DNA from: Brachycybe producta
Lineage: Eukaryota; Arthropoda; Diplopoda; Playtdesmida; Andrognathidae
Length of the DNA: 64,000 nt
NCBI GenBank assembly: GCA_036925085.1
Contig: JAUPFP010000076.1
Coordinates: forward strand, 368,001-432,000
Reading direction: 5' to 3'
The position numbers and the translations under genes were made by a program. The notes below the pieces were generated by a model. That model did no database searches and was not told the DNA's origin. It worked only from the letters and a program-made list of their open reading frames with translations. The number at the start of each line of letters is the position of its first letter. Position 1 is the first letter of the stretch. Below, piece by piece: positions 33,065-45,490 of the stretch.

Positions 33065-34215
33065 GTTGGTATTAAAGGGTTAAAAGCCCCGCTAAATGCT
33101 TGGTTTTCTTGTCTTTTAAGGAGTAAAAAATGGAGAGAAAATTGAAAGTATTCCAAACTAGAAGGGAAGCTCAATCACTTCAGGATAATTTTATGTTGAC
33201 AGCTTTTTAATTAAACTTTTTATGTCAGGTTGAAAATGACCAAACTTTTAAGTATAAAAAGTATTTTGAAAGATAGTATCAGGAAAATACTATTATGTAA
33301 CGAGGCTGGCCCTTTAGCACCGTCCTTTTGGGGTAGTGCGGGCTGCATACCAGCACCTGGTTTAACCGGGCGCGACATTCTGATGGTTCAGGTACATAAC
33401 CGAGTACACAGTCTCTCAAGAACAGCCGTCTTAAAGGCCCACAAAAAGACCTTACTGATTTAGCGGGGGGCCAAACGTGGCCCTCCTCATGCTCTCGAGC
33501 AGGAACACTCAGTCTCGACTTGGAAATCTTGTGTATAGTTGCATAACAAATTCCAATGGTGCTAGTCCTCTTTAGCCCGGTCTGAAGGTGCCAACCAGAG
33601 GGACTCAGGACATTTTTGAGTGCCTCTGTTATTGTTGTAGATATAGGCTAAAGTTCCTCTTCTCTTCGTTATGTTCACTGTGGAGAAAATACCTGACACA
33701 ACACTTTTATGAGGTATAAAAGGTTCTTTTTATCTATCACAACTTTGTACATTTACATAGTTATATTCTTTAAATTGACGATACAATTATTGACTAGATA
33801 CTGGAATATTGCAGTTCAGAATTACTATCTTGAACTCTCTCATTGAATTGTCTATCCAAAACTCTCGAACTGAACTGTCCTCAAACATAAGTGGCACGGC
33901 ACTTTCATTCTGTCTCAAGGAAGGGGCGACTGTCACTTGAGGGACTCAATGACAGGCCAGCTGGGCCAATCATTGCCCTAGGCTTTAAATATTACCTTTT
34001 AAGGAAAGGCATTTTTGGGACTCTTTTCCCAATTTCTCATGGTTCAACTTGGTTCCTCAAATTCACTAATAATTCGGGCCACCCAAGTCTGGACATCTCT
34101 GCTCAATGGGGTGCCATTATTGCAAGAGGGAATTTCTACCGGGTGTTCCACAAGTATGCAGATACAGGGTGTCACAATTAAGTGATTCAACTACCTTTCT
34201 AGTTTCTAAGACACT
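33065..34215. mobile_element. Family A copy split by the solo LTR
   Basis: Left part 33065-33295 with AACTAGAAGGGAAGCTCAAT; right part 34177-34215 with TTCAACTACCTTTCTAGTTT. The interruption is exactly at ATTA. Confidence 0.8.
33296..34176. mobile_element. Solo LTR (881 bp) nested in a family A repeat
   Basis: Begins TGTAACGAGG and ends GGTGTCACA, flanked by ATTA on both sides (33292-33295 and 34177-34180). Removing it and one ATTA restores the family A text (ACTATTAAGTGATTCAAC). Base composition is much less AT-rich than the surroundings. A TATA-like box (GGTATAAAAGG) lies near 33714. TG...CA ends plus a 4-bp duplication are those of an LTR retrotransposon. No internal gag-pol and no second LTR is present, hence solo. 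Confidence 0.8.
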
Positions 34216-34228
34216 TAATTTCTTCTTA

Positions 34229-34535
34229 AGGTGGTTTTTTAGTATAACACGCCCATTATTCTGTTTTTCAGAAGTAAAATTAAGAGAAACTTTTAAAGAG
34301 TTTTTTGAAACTAGAAGGGTAGCTGAATCAATTAAAGGTAATTACTAATTTAATGTTGATATCTTTTTAAAAAAATAAACTTATATTAGTTTGAAAAGGA
34401 CCGAATTTTAAGCAGATGTTATTTTTAAAATTTTTGTTTATATAAAAAAGTTTATTTTGAAAGATATTAACAGGAAAATACTATTAAGTGATTTAACTAC
34501 CGTTCTAGTTACTAACACCTTCATTTTTTTTCTCC
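34229..34535. mobile_element. Family A copy, intact arms
   Basis: Starts CTTAAGGTGGTTTTTTAG. Left arm AAACTAGAAGGGTAGCTGAA, right arm TTTAACTACCGTTCTAGTTA. Immediately follows the LTR-split copy in the same orientation. Confidence 0.75.
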
Positions 34536-35340
34536 CTTTAATGTTGCTGTTCAGCTGTTCACAAAACGTATTAGTTCTTGTTAAAACCTTTAACTAACGT
34601 TGGTTAGAAGTGACAAAAATAGTTAAGCTGTCTTGTTTGTTAAGCTTAGAGAGGCTAGCTAGCTGCTCCCCGTTTTATTTGATTTGTTTTGAGTTTTATC
34701 TAGTTTTTATTTCGCAGAATGACGCAGTTTCTTTTTGCAAATCATATTTATTTATTATAGTTGCAACAAAGAAGAAATTCACTCAGATTTTTCCTCAGGG
34801 TTTGTCACTTTTTTTTTTCTTTCTTCTCTCATTTTTATTTTATTTATTCTTACAAATGCTTTCAAGCTGAAGTCTTTCTTCTTCTATTTCTGCTGCTGCT
34901 TTTTCTTCTTCTTCTTTTTTACTAAAACTAATTCTTGGACTCTTTTGTGTTTATAGCAACTTTTTTTTTATTTTGGTGTTAGTGGTGTCCATTTTTTTTT
35001 GGATAATTGTCTTTCTTTTTCTTTGAGAAACAACAAAATTCTTACCAAAAAAAAAACTATCTCAGCTAGTTTTTCTTGTTGAACTTTTTATTCGTTTACA
35101 AGGTGATGAGTTTCCATTTTAAACTATTCCATCTCGAACAACAACGAGTGTTGGAGGCTAGCAATGCCAATTTTTTTTTTAATATAAAGGTTAGGTGACG
35201 TAGGCCTAGCCATGTTTGTATGTCAAGTTGACAGCTGATTCACATGGGAGTGCATTTCGTACCAAAACTTAATGTTTCCAACAGATGGCGCAAATTGTAT
35301 TTAGTGCTTCGGTTACTGTAAGGTTGAATGAACATACAAC
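34536..35340. other. T-rich noncoding stretch
   Basis: Long T and TTC runs produce hydrophobic pseudo-frames (34610-34956). No gene supported. Confidence 0.4.
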
Positions 35341-35544
35341 ACAGGCAATTAGAAAATGGGATGAGCAGAAGTTGGCTCCGCCCGTTTTATGACGAAAGAA
35401 ACTTCTAATTGGTTGGTTAAGTAGTCTGACGTCACATGTTCCGCCCTTTTCAACGTCGAACCACACAACAAACCAATTAGAAGTTGCTGTTTGTCATAAA
35501 AAGGGCGGAGCCAACTTCTGTTTATCCCGTTTTCTAATTGCCAT
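35341..35544. mobile_element. Family B MITE, copy 3
   Basis: ACAGGCAATTAG to CTAATTGCC, truncated by a few bases on the right. Spacer contains TGACGTCA. It is followed by a small perfect hairpin (ATCCATTTTGTTGTTGTAT and its inverse, 35543-35592). Confidence 0.8.
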
Positions 35545-35592
35545 CCATTTTGTTGTTGTATGAGGCCTACAATACAACAACAAAATGGATGA

Positions 35593-36838
35593 CATCCCTT
35601 TTGGCGTTTTTTTTTCCTAACATGGAGTTGCTTTACTTTTATAAACTTAGCTTGCCATCAATATTTTAATGTAGTATAGATACAATCCTTTATAAATTAG
35701 CCTCTATCTCCAACCGTCATCGTTGTTTGAGATGGATTCGTTCAAGATGAAATCATTGAAGTTGTTGTTTACAGAAACAAACATATTAAAGAATTCTAAA
35801 TGAATTCTATTTCAATAGAAAATTAATTCTGTTTAGGTCATTGTGGTTAAAACAAGTCAATTTTTCTTCTTCTTTAAATGGTATATATGTATGGAAGAAA
35901 TGGTTATTTTTCAATTTGTAACATTTTTTCGTAACAATTGTGATTGTCAAATAGTTCAAGTGTGGACTGGACGCTTTCAAAATGAAAGATCAAAAATGGT
36001 TGAATTTGAAAATAACCATAAAAGATATCAACGTTATGGAAATAATCTTTTAAGTGATTCGTTTGCTAGTACTATTCTAGTTTCTAAAGCACTTTCATTT
36101 TCTATTGTATTCCATTGTTTTCATTCATTTGGATCTGTTTGCTAATAATGGCTACTTATGAACCGTTTTTTTTTTTGTTCAGCAGCAATCACTACAATGA
36201 AAACCGAAGAGATTAAATTAACCTCAGAATAGTGAGATATATTGACCTAATCATTAATTATGCATTTGCTGTTTTAACACTTGAGTGCCAGTCACATTAC
36301 AAGGTTTTTTTTAACAAAAAAAATTGTTTAATGATGTTTAATGGTGTCAGTAACTTTAAGAAATTAGTTTGACGTTTCATCTACTTTACTTTTAAAGTAA
36401 ATTTTATGAAGAAAAAAAAATTGTAAAATTTAAAATAGTTTTATTTATTTTTTTTTGTGAGACAAAAAAAATCCTTTTAAAATATTCAGGGACACCATCA
36501 TCTTTTGTATACAGTAGGACTATTATAACTTAAGACTTTTAGCTTTGTTTTAAAAGAAAAGGTATCTTAGAAAAAAGATATTTATCTTAGTTACCTTAAA
36601 TTCATGTTTTGAATAGCAAATGGTTTTTGGATCTGTCATTCATACATTAGGCACATAAAAAAAGAAGAAGAGACCCAAACAGATAACAGAATTTGAGCAG
36701 AATTCGGAAACAAAAGAAAACAGAAAAGTGTCATTTGGAAACATAGGCTAGTAAGGACAGTAAAATACAATCGTTTGCCCCGCCCCTTTATGAGCGTCAT
36801 ACCAAATATTAATGAATTAGTCGGAAACTATGCAAGCA
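35593..36838. other. Noncoding stretch
   Basis: Only repeat fragments seen. A short frame after TTTTTGTTCAG at 36183-36232 is too small to call. Confidence 0.35.
36010..36105. mobile_element. Family A right-arm fragment
   Basis: AAAAGATATCAACGTTATGG and ACTATTCTAGTTTCTAAAGC only. Confidence 0.5.
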
Positions 36839-37049
36839 ACAGGCAATTAGAAATCGGGACAAACAGAAGTTGGCTCCGCCCTTTTTATGACGACTGGCAA
36901 CTTCTAATTGGTTGGTTGGTTATGTAGTCTGACGTCATATGCTCCGCCCTTTTCAACGTCGAACCACACAACGAACCAATTAGAAGTTGCCGGTCGTCAT
37001 AAAAAAGGTCGGAGCCAACTTCTGTTTGTCCCGATTTCTAATTGCCTGT
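36839..37049. mobile_element. Family B MITE, copy 4
   Basis: ACAGGCAATTAG to CTAATTGCCTGT with an exact 9-bp duplication ATGCAAGCA (36830-36838, 37050-37058). TGACGTCA in the spacer. A related partial copy (GTTTGCCCCGCCCCTTTATG) lies at about 36773-36810. Confidence 0.9.
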
Positions 37050-37767
37050 ATGCAAGCACCACCTATTTTTCTCAAGAAAGTAATCAGCTAATCCACATAC
37101 TTGCTTTTCTCTAGAAATTTAAATTGAATAATATAAAGAATGTGCATATTATGTAGACTTCATGTTTGCATCATGGGTGCCTATAAATAAAACTTTTTAT
37201 GGCCTCATATTTGAGTTAAAAATGGCAAAATCGAGCACATCCGGAAATTCTTTTCACTTTTTTTTAAAAAATAATTTACAACAGAAAAGAAATAGTATTT
37301 AGTTTCTTAATGCACCCTTTTTGTTACTTGAAATTTATTTCTCTGTATGAATTTAAAAGTAAAAGGTGGGGTTCTGTCTATTTTTAGCTTCTTATTAATA
37401 TGAATTTTTTTTTTTTTTGGATATGAAAATATTTAGATATGTGTTGGCTTTATATATATTATTCATATATTTATTTATACCTAAAGACTCTGGAGAATAG
37501 AACATTTATTGGTTTATTTTTCTTTTAATCTATGTTTGAAAATAAGAGAATTCCATTCTTATTTGATCCAAATTTGAATTTCTAATTTTTCAAAAGAAAG
37601 AAAGACAAAAAAAAGACAGTTTTCAGTCTGAGGTTTTTTGTTTTAGAAATAAAATGGTACAAAACTTAAAAAAAAAAGAGTAACAATGGCGAAATCAGCA
37701 CTTTAAATTTAAACATAGGGGTTTTTTCTGTTTTGTTCATCAGGAACAATTTATCTCCTTATTAACA

Positions 37768-37995
37768 AGTTACAATACAACGTCGATTATTGGAACTAAT
37801 ATTGGACATAATAAGTATTTCCGATAATCGAAAGTTCATCTAATCGAACTCACAATAAAAAAAGTGGAGAAAAGTAAGAAAAAAACCGATTGCAAAGAAT
37901 TTTTTATTTTATTTTCATAAGTATTATTTCCATAAGAATACGTAAACAAAATTGGTTTCGATAATCGACGCTCTTACTATATAGGAAAACATTTT
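37768..37995. mobile_element. Pogo-type MITE, approximate limits
   Basis: TACAACGTCGATTATTGGAA at the left and TTTCGATAATCGACGCTC at the right, with CCGATAATCGAAAGTTC inside. These resemble pogo/Tigger terminal sequences. Confidence 0.45.
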
Positions 37996-38106
37996 AGTTT
38001 GCATTGACATAACTTTTGAATCTGGTATCTATTAGTGATGCATCAGATAGTGAATTTTGCTATCTGCTGATAACCGATATCCTATTTTATTTTTCTGTCT
38101 GATAAT

Positions 38107-38581
38107 CAGGGCTAGGAACATGATTCATATCATGCTGAAGCTAAATATATGAATTTTATAATGCATGTTTTTGCATATTTTGTCATTTTTTTCAAAATAT
38201 GCATATTTTGCCAAAATTAGCAAAAAAAAGTGCATAAATTGTCATTTTTGCAATTTTTCAAAAAAAAAAAAAAAAAAGGTCTCAGAACGTTTCTGACTTC
38301 ATGAAAATTGTGGAAATATACTGTTTAAGGGGAACATAGAATCTGGTTCATCTTATAAATGAAGAGAAATGTTTCTAAATATTAAAACTTTTTGACAAAA
38401 AATCGACGGTTTTGAATTCAAAAATTTAAAAATGTTTCTTGTTTGCAATTGCAATATGTAAATTCTAATAAAACATTTTTCTTCAATTTTTATGGGTGAA
38501 ATTTTGAATAATATTTTTTTTTATAGTGCATATTTAATTGCATATTTTGTTGCTTTTAAGTGCATGAACATCCTTGCCCTG
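38107..38581. mobile_element. hAT-type MITE, 475 bp
   Basis: Terminal CAGGGCTAGGAACATG and, inverted, CAGGGCAAGGATGTTCATG. Flanks are CTGATAAT and CTGATAAC, an 8-bp duplication with one mismatch. CAGGG ends and an 8-bp duplication fit hAT. The interior is AT-rich with many GCATATTTTG units and no ORF. Confidence 0.75.
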
Positions 38582-38884
38582 CTGATAACAAATATCCGTT
38601 CAGATAATAAACTTAAAATGGAGCTCTGGTATACATATAGTGAATAGTGAATATCCATATAGTGAATTGTCAAATGAATGCTCACGATCACATTTATTAC
38701 AAATTATTTTAACCTAACCAAGTATTGAAATTTTCAAATTAAATAAAGGTGATCGATTTCGTGGTTAAAAAAATTGATTTATTTTATTCAGCGTTGGGGA
38801 AGTAAATTGTCGAAAGTAATGGAGTTCTGACATTGCAATTTCAAAAATTCAGTGCAAGTGAACCGGATTAGCGTGAACTGAAAC

Positions 38885-39195
38885 GTTGATTGCCATACAT
38901 TCCCAGTGAAGTGTGCAACGCGCGCCTTAAAGGATAGGTCAATTCAGAGTGGGTGTGGTTGAAGGGCTTCCATAGAGGTTCATTAGACTGCAACCTCCGA
39001 AATACATTGCATGGGAACCAGAAGAGCGGAAACGGAAATGTTGAGTGCAATACATTCACGGTGAAGTATGAAAGACAATCGTCATTTCCAGTGTGAAATG
39101 AGCGCCTCAAATGATAGACCAATTCAGAGTGGACGTAGTCGAGGTGCTTCTATACATGCTCGTGAGATTACAACTTCGGAAATTCATTGCACGTG
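38885..39195. repeat. Diverged tandem duplication, unit about 155 bp
   Basis: Unit 1 (about 38885-39030) and unit 2 (39043-39195) share CAATTCAGAGTGG, ATACATTC, GCGCCT, GGGCTTC/GTGCTTC and the AATACATTGCA/AATTCATTGCA end. Unit 2 has an extra ~25 bp. Confidence 0.6.
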
Positions 39196-40679
39196 ACTGG
39201 AAAAAAAGTGGAAAAAGAAATGGAATAAAAGCGGAATATCTGGACGTTTTTTTAAAAAAAACATAAATAGTTTATTTTTTTAAAAAAATATCAACAATGA
39301 AAACATCTTAGCCTTTTCTTTTACTGTTCTACTTTGTATTACACTTTTAAATTATAAAGAAAAAAATATGGGAGAATAAAATTCTAAACTCTAAAAATGC
39401 AATAAAACACATTAACCCCACACAGGTGTTTATATATTGTTTTATTTTAGAATTCAGGACCTTAACGTTTAATGTAATCCAGTGGATACCAAACGTTATG
39501 TTTTTATCTTGGCCCACCTAGCAAAATTCATGGCACTCCAGTGTGCCACAGTAGACCCTTTGGAAACGCCTAGTTTTGTCCGTACGTGTAAAATTTCAGT
39601 AAAAGTTTTTTTTTTTTAATTTTTTCTAGTAAGTGAAAATTTATTTGGAAAAATATAAAACTATATTGAGACAGTGAATAAACACTGTAGCATTCAAAAT
39701 TGTCATCTGAATTTTGCATTTGCATAGAGAAATTGTTATATTAAGTGTTAAAGATTATATTGGCAATGCATTTTAATGCTTCTTATTGAACTAATAGTCC
39801 CTCTGCCACAAACCCTTTATGCTGCTTGTAGAGTATTTATTGAAATTCAAATTCTAAAAAAAAAAACAAATCCATGTAACAAAAATCACGGCACACTCTT
39901 TGAGAATCACAGCTTTTAGACCAACAACACAAAAAGTGATAATAAAAACCCAGTTAGGTCCAAAAATGTCACAGTAAAACTTCATGAAAGTTGGTTGTTT
40001 GTGAATGTATGAACTTTTTTGTTTTTACATCTCGGATGTTTCATTATTACATTTTGAGCATGATTAATGAAACTGTTTTGCCTGAAATTCTGAAGAAACT
40101 TTCCTATTTTCTAGTATATAGGGCCTAATGAAAAGGAGGAGCTGGTGGTGGGTCTGGCTATTTTTCATGGGTGTCTTCTTGTCTGTGTAAGACTGACTTA
40201 TCTCATCACAATCATTCATGTTTGAGATAGAACGGTTTTTGATGTTATTTTAATGAACATTGAAGATTTTTTTAACAATTGAATCTATTTTTTTCTTCTC
40301 TAAATTATCACTTTGAAATTTCAAAAACTTAGACATGCGTGAAATACAAAAAGGAAAAAAAAAAACAAAAAAAAAACAATAAACAAGAATCAGTCGTAAG
40401 TGCTTGTTATACTAAGTTACTAGTCACTGCAACAAAATAGTCTCACATGATTAGTTTTGTTCAAGTCATCATTTCTACCATAGCTGGTGACCATTCTATG
40501 AGCATTATGTGAACTGGTTAGCAATCAGAATTTTTGAAGTTCACCTTCAACCTACATTGAGTTACTATATATAGTCTGCTGTGATTAGCCAATGAAAAGT
40601 CAGCTAACAGGATATAGATCAAGATACTAGCATCATTTAAAAGTACATGGTGCCTTATTGATTAAATGGCTGGCTACAT
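39196..40679. other. Noncoding stretch
   Basis: Contains the second copy of the 14380 repeat; otherwise nothing recognised. Confidence 0.4.
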
Positions 40680-41445
40680 TGAAAAATTACTTCGAAAAAT
40701 CTCCACAGAGAGCGCTAGCATCGTTTTTATATCAAGGACATAGACCTCGATGTTAAAGAAAAAACGTTAATTTTTAAAATACACACAGTCACGACGGCAA
40801 TATGTTTATTTTTCATATTTAAAGTTGTCCAGTTTTTATTTTTTAAAGTGCAGTGTGCACCTTAAATATATGCTGATCGAGTGATAGAATGACAAAAAAT
40901 TGGTAAGTGCGGTTCTATTTTTTTTTAAAAAAACTGTTTCAAAATCGCGAATTTTTAACTCTTATGTTAAACTCCATTGAGTACGCGCTCGTAAGCAAGA
41001 AATACGTAAAAGTAATTTAAAAAAAAACAGAGAAGAAATCAGCACGTGCGCCAATGTATTGGCTTCCCTGTGTTTTAATTGTGGTTTTTTTAAAATTACT
41101 TTTAGTTATTTTTACGAGCATTTTAAGGGATGCTTTTTTTTTGCTTAGGAGCGAGTTAGAAATTTGCGAGTTTTAAATAGTTTTTAAAAATAAAACCGCA
41201 CTTACCAATTTTTTGTCATTCTATCAATCGATCAGCATATATTTAAGCTACACATTGCACTTTGAACTATCAAAATTGGACAACTTTAAATATATGAAAA
41301 ATAAACATATTGCCGTCGCGACTGTTGTGTATTTTAAAAATTAACACTTTTTTCTTTAACATCGGGTCTATGGGCTCAATAGAAAAACGATGCTAGCGTT
41401 GTTTGCGGAGATTTTTCGAAGTCATTTTGCGGCATAGCCTCTTAA
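40680..41445. repeat. 770-bp foldback, arms about 330 bp
   Basis: Inverted arms share CGAAAAATCTCCACAGAGAG against its inverse near 41410, AACATATTGCCGTCGCGAC, AATATATGCTGATCGA, and CAAAAAATTGGTAAGTGCGG. The spacer 41020-41110 contains a short run of direct and inverted ACTTTT words. No ORF. Confidence 0.8.
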
Positions 41446-42039
41446 GTGTAAATGCTGATGAGTTGGAACTCTTGTTTAGAATCTTGAATTTTTTTTAGTT
41501 ATGTTTATTTTTTTAAATTTTGACCCAAATATGTAACAATTTGCTTCAAGTTATACTAAAAAAAATTAAGTATAAGATTAAAAGCAACGAAAAAAAAGAT
41601 AAAGATGAACAATAACCGTGACTGACTTGATGAATTTTAATTAATATTCTTGTAGATTGGGCGTATTGTGGTATACTAACTAAGAAATATATATAAATAT
41701 TAAAAAGCGTGGGCATCATTTTAATTCTTGTGGTAAACAATAAACATCCAGATAAAAAAAAATTGGTACTTGATGAATTGTTAAAAAGTTTTTGATTAGT
41801 CTCGAAATGGAATGCTTTTTTTTCTCTCTATCTAGCTTAAAGTAGTTCTGTTCTATGGTTTTACTTATGAAAGAGAGATAGATAGAGAGAAAAAAGGAAA
41901 ATGGTGGGAGGTAACATGCTTTTTCTTTTGTTGTAAAGAGTTATTGCAGATAACTGTGACGTCATAAGAACTCTGGTTATTATACATGTTAAGAAAACAA
42001 CTTAAAAAAAAAAGAGTTGAATTGTGTTTTCAAATCTTA

Positions 42040-42531
42040 GACCGGATCCCCACATCAAGCTGACAAAAGTGCAACTTGAGTTCGAGACAAAAACACAACA
42101 AAAACGCTAGAAAAAAAAGCAGACATTGAAAACAACACATAACTGAAACAACTGTCAAGAGTATTCAAGACAAGCGCACAACAAATGTGTGACACAACAC
42201 AAACAAAGTTGTGTTTTGTTTCTAGAGCTGTCCACATAGACGTGGTACAATAGTTTTTAGTGTTGCTTTGAAGTGGTTTATTTCACTGTTTTGTTGTTAT
42301 TTTAATATTAACTGGTCCATAATGCACAGAGTTGAAAGATTGTTGCATAGTATCGAGACAAAACAAAAGCCTTTTGATGTCTAGCGACTTGAGAGTTGAG
42401 CCCCGGGAGACATGGAATTGTTTGTGAAATTGCAAACAAAACACAAAAGTCTCAGAAATGTTTTAGAATTGTCGCCAATTTGTCTCGAAACACCTGAGTT
42501 TCTGTTTTGTCAGCTTGACGTGAATCTGGCC
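42040..42531. mobile_element. TIR element, about 490 bp
   Basis: GACCGGATCCCCACATCAAG then CTGACAAAA, with the inverse TTTTGTCAGCTTGACGTG then AATCTGGCC. Flanks TTA and TAA. The interior is rich in ACAAAACAC-type words, no ORF. Confidence 0.65.
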
Positions 42532-42554
42532 TAAAAAGTGACACTGAATTACGT

Positions 42555-42965
42555 AAGGACGTTTTCATTTAGTTACGTTTTAAAATAAACTTTTTATGGA
42601 TCGTCTGCTTTTAAAGTTGGGTCGTTTTCAAAATCACATAAAAAGCTTATTTTAAAAGATATTACCATGAAATTACTCTTAAGGGTTTGGACACACAGGC
42701 GACTTCTGAAAGAATTTTATTCGACAAAATGAAGTCATAGGTCGCTATGCTGTCATTGCAATGTATTTTCTATGGAAAGACGCCAACCCTGACTTTCAGT
42801 GCCAAGGTTGACGTCCTTCCATAGAAAATACATTGCGACGACAGTTCAGAGACCTTCAATTTCATTTTGTTGTCGAAAAGTCTTTTAAAATTCGAATATT
42901 TGCCAAGGGCCTAAGTGATAGGAGCTACCCTTCTAGTTTATAAAACACCTACAATTTTTTTTTTC
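42555..42965. mobile_element. Family A copy split by a Harbinger-like MITE
   Basis: TTAAAATAAACTTTTTATGG and AGTTGGGTCGTTTTCAAAAT before the insertion at 42683; GCTACCCTTCTAGTTTATAA after it. Confidence 0.7.
42683..42911. mobile_element. Harbinger-like MITE nested in family A
   Basis: GGGTTTGGACACACAGGCG at one end and, inverted, GGCCCTTGGCAAAT at the other; TAA duplication (42680-42682, 42912-42914). Excising it restores CTCTTAAGTGATAGGAGC of family A. It contains the family E core (TCCATAGAAAATACATTGCG) as an inverted pair. Confidence 0.7.
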
Positions 42966-43489
42966 TTAATTTTGTTCGTGAAAAACAGAATTACCAGAGT
43001 TTGAAGAGCAGCTCAAAAGACAATAGAAAAACCGTTTAGGTTTCATAGAAGAACAAAAGATCCTAAATATTAAATAAATTAGGGTTCCATTCAGTGGATC
43101 GAATGTTAGGTTTTTACACCTCTTAATATAGAGAGCTACATACCGAAAGTATATTCCGAAACAGGATCATCATACTTATTCTAGTCTCATCATGGGGATA
43201 AAAAAAACTACCAAAGATCTTCAACTTTATAAGAATCCGTTTATTAAATTTCAAATATATATTTTGAGAGAAATAACATGATAGGTTGAGGTGAAATTGC
43301 TGCCATATGAATTCAATAAGTAAAACTCATTTAAGGTCTATTTATGGGTTAAAAGAAGAAGACTTTAAGTAAATTGTTCAAATTTACAAACATTCGGTTT
43401 TTTGTTGTCATTACAATTTACACAGTTGTGTTTATAAAATGAAACTTCGAATGTTTAAATGGGTTTTAGTGTTAGTTTTTTTTTTACAG

Positions 43490-43629
43490 ATAAAGTGAAT
43501 GAGAAAGCTAAAATGTGTGACTATCCTTTTCAAGTACCATTTTATGCTTTGTTTATAGTCGTGTTCTTAGGACTCCAATGTGTATTCATATTTTGCAATA
43601 AAAGTCTGGGAGAGAAAAAAAAAACATGA
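43490..43629 (+). CDS. Candidate isolated terminal exon (45 residues)
   Basis: Strong 3' splice-site shape (long T tract, then ACAG) followed by an open frame beginning KVNEKAKMCDYPFQ, then a hydrophobic stretch (PFYALFIVVFLGLQ), ending at TGA. AATAAA occurs within the segment. No homology recognised and no upstream exon found. It could be transposon-derived or chance. Confidence 0.15.
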
Positions 43630-44249
43630 TCATTCTTCATGTCTATACATTCGGCTTTAAGTTTGCTTAACAGTAATTCCACGTTTATAGTTGGCATTTT
43701 GCTATAACGTCCTTCCTGATCAGAAATCAAAAGAGGACGTTATCGGCAATTGCCGACTATAAATATGGCATAATTTTCAAGTTTTTTTCTAAACAGCAGA
43801 AACGATCTAATAAAGTATATTTCAAAATTAAAAAAAAAAAACTTAATAACTTTTAAACTCTTAAAATATATAATCAGATCGAATATGTCCACGTCACTGC
43901 ATGCTAGCCTCTACCTTCAACACTTGGTGTTGTAACAGTTAGGGTCAATCCCCCCCCAAAAATAAAATCGTCCTGCATATATCCCTAAATTCCTCGCTAG
44001 GCTTCACTGCCCTCGACTCGCCGCCATTAGTTCAGCCTACACTACTACAGAAGCTAACTGTGCAAATATTGGTTAATTGCTTTTCTCCTAATATTGTCCA
44101 ACAATTGAAAATTAAAAGTACATTAATTACTTTGTCGAGAGCAAACAATTGTTCAATTTTTTTTACCTAATGAATAATTTTGACCAAATGCAAACAAATT
44201 GTCCATTTGGTAAATAATTATGCTTTGAAACTGTGGTTTTCAGGAAGCC

Positions 44250-44806
44250 TGATGAGTATGACTAGCAAAATATTTGATAATTCGATATTTTTTGAAAAAT
44301 ATCGAACTCGAATATTTAGAAAAAATCGAAAAAAATTGAAAAACCGAAAAAATCGAAATAACGAAAAATATCAAAAAAATGTTTGAATGGCCAATAGCTT
44401 TTTTATTCAGTGTGCAAATTGGTAGTATGTAAGGTAACTTGATGCATAATAAGATTGGTATTTACCATTTTGTATTTCAAGTTTTCAAGCGTTGAACTCA
44501 GTTTTCTAACAAATGATGACAAGAAGAATGAGGAAATATTAATTTTAAGGCAAAATTTCTCTTTTATAAACAGAACAACACCTTTTATGCCATTTTTGGA
44601 ATGCTATTACTGATAATGTTGTACAGTACGAGTTATGTTAACATTTTTAAAATCCTTCAATGAGTCATTGCTATTTGTTTAAATATCTTCAATGAATTGA
44701 TTTTTATTATATCAGTTTTTATTGTATTTTGGATGTATCGTTATTGTAACTGCGGTATGTGTATAGATTTGACTTTTGTTTGTTGTCTCTACCTTTGAGA
44801 TGAATA

Positions 44807-44862
<56 letters not shown>

Positions 44863-45490
44863 TAACAACAATAATAAAATATTACTTTCAGTTTACTTAA
44901 TATTAAAAATAAAATAAAAATTTGATCTACATCTTTGAAATATAGGCCTACCTGAGTCGGTTTACAATCATCACTAATACTAGTTTTGATATTTAAATTT
45001 TTAAATTTTTCGATTTCTTTGATATTTCGATTTTTCTCAATTTTTTTTATTTTATCGTTTTTTTCGATATTTTTTGTTTGTTTTGTTTTTTTTCTCGATA
45101 TTTTCGATATTTATTTTTTCGGTTTTTCTATTTTTTCACTATTTAGATTTTTTCGTTTTTTTTTTTAAATATTTCGATTTTTCTCGATTTTTTTTTTTTT
45201 TTTTAATTTCTTTTTCGTTTTTTAAATTTTTTTTATATTTGGATTTTTTCCGGTTTTCGGTTTTTTTCGATTTATTCGATTTTAGATATAGCGTTAAAAA
45301 TCGATTTACAAAAATCGGACCGATTTTGTTTTTTTAAATATCTCGGTTTTTCGATATATTATTTCGATTTTTTTTTTTTTCGTTTTTTTTTATATTTGGA
45401 TTTTTTGCGCTTTTCGATTTTTCAATATATCATTAAAAATCGATTTAAAAAAAATCAGACCGATTTCGATTTTTTTTTAAAAAAATATCA
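44250..45490. repeat. Foldback of TCGATTTTT-type words with central (AAT)n
   Basis: 44275-44380 is made of ATCGAAAAAA-type words and 44985-45490 of the complementary TTTTTTCGAT words, with a direct duplication of the right arm (about 45290 and 45430: AAAAATCGATTTA). Between them lie unique DNA and an (ATA)n microsatellite at 44803-44876. Confidence 0.55.
44803..44876. repeat. (AAT)n microsatellite
   Basis: About 23 units with a few ATAACAACA variants at the end. A second ATT tract is at 49500-49537. Confidence 0.95.

Noticed and set aside
36183..36232. Exon-like 15-codon segment after TTTTTGTTCAG
   Set aside because: Too short to separate from chance in T-rich DNA.
36908..37114. 68-codon plus-strand frame
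   Set aside because: Most of it is family B MITE arm and spacer.
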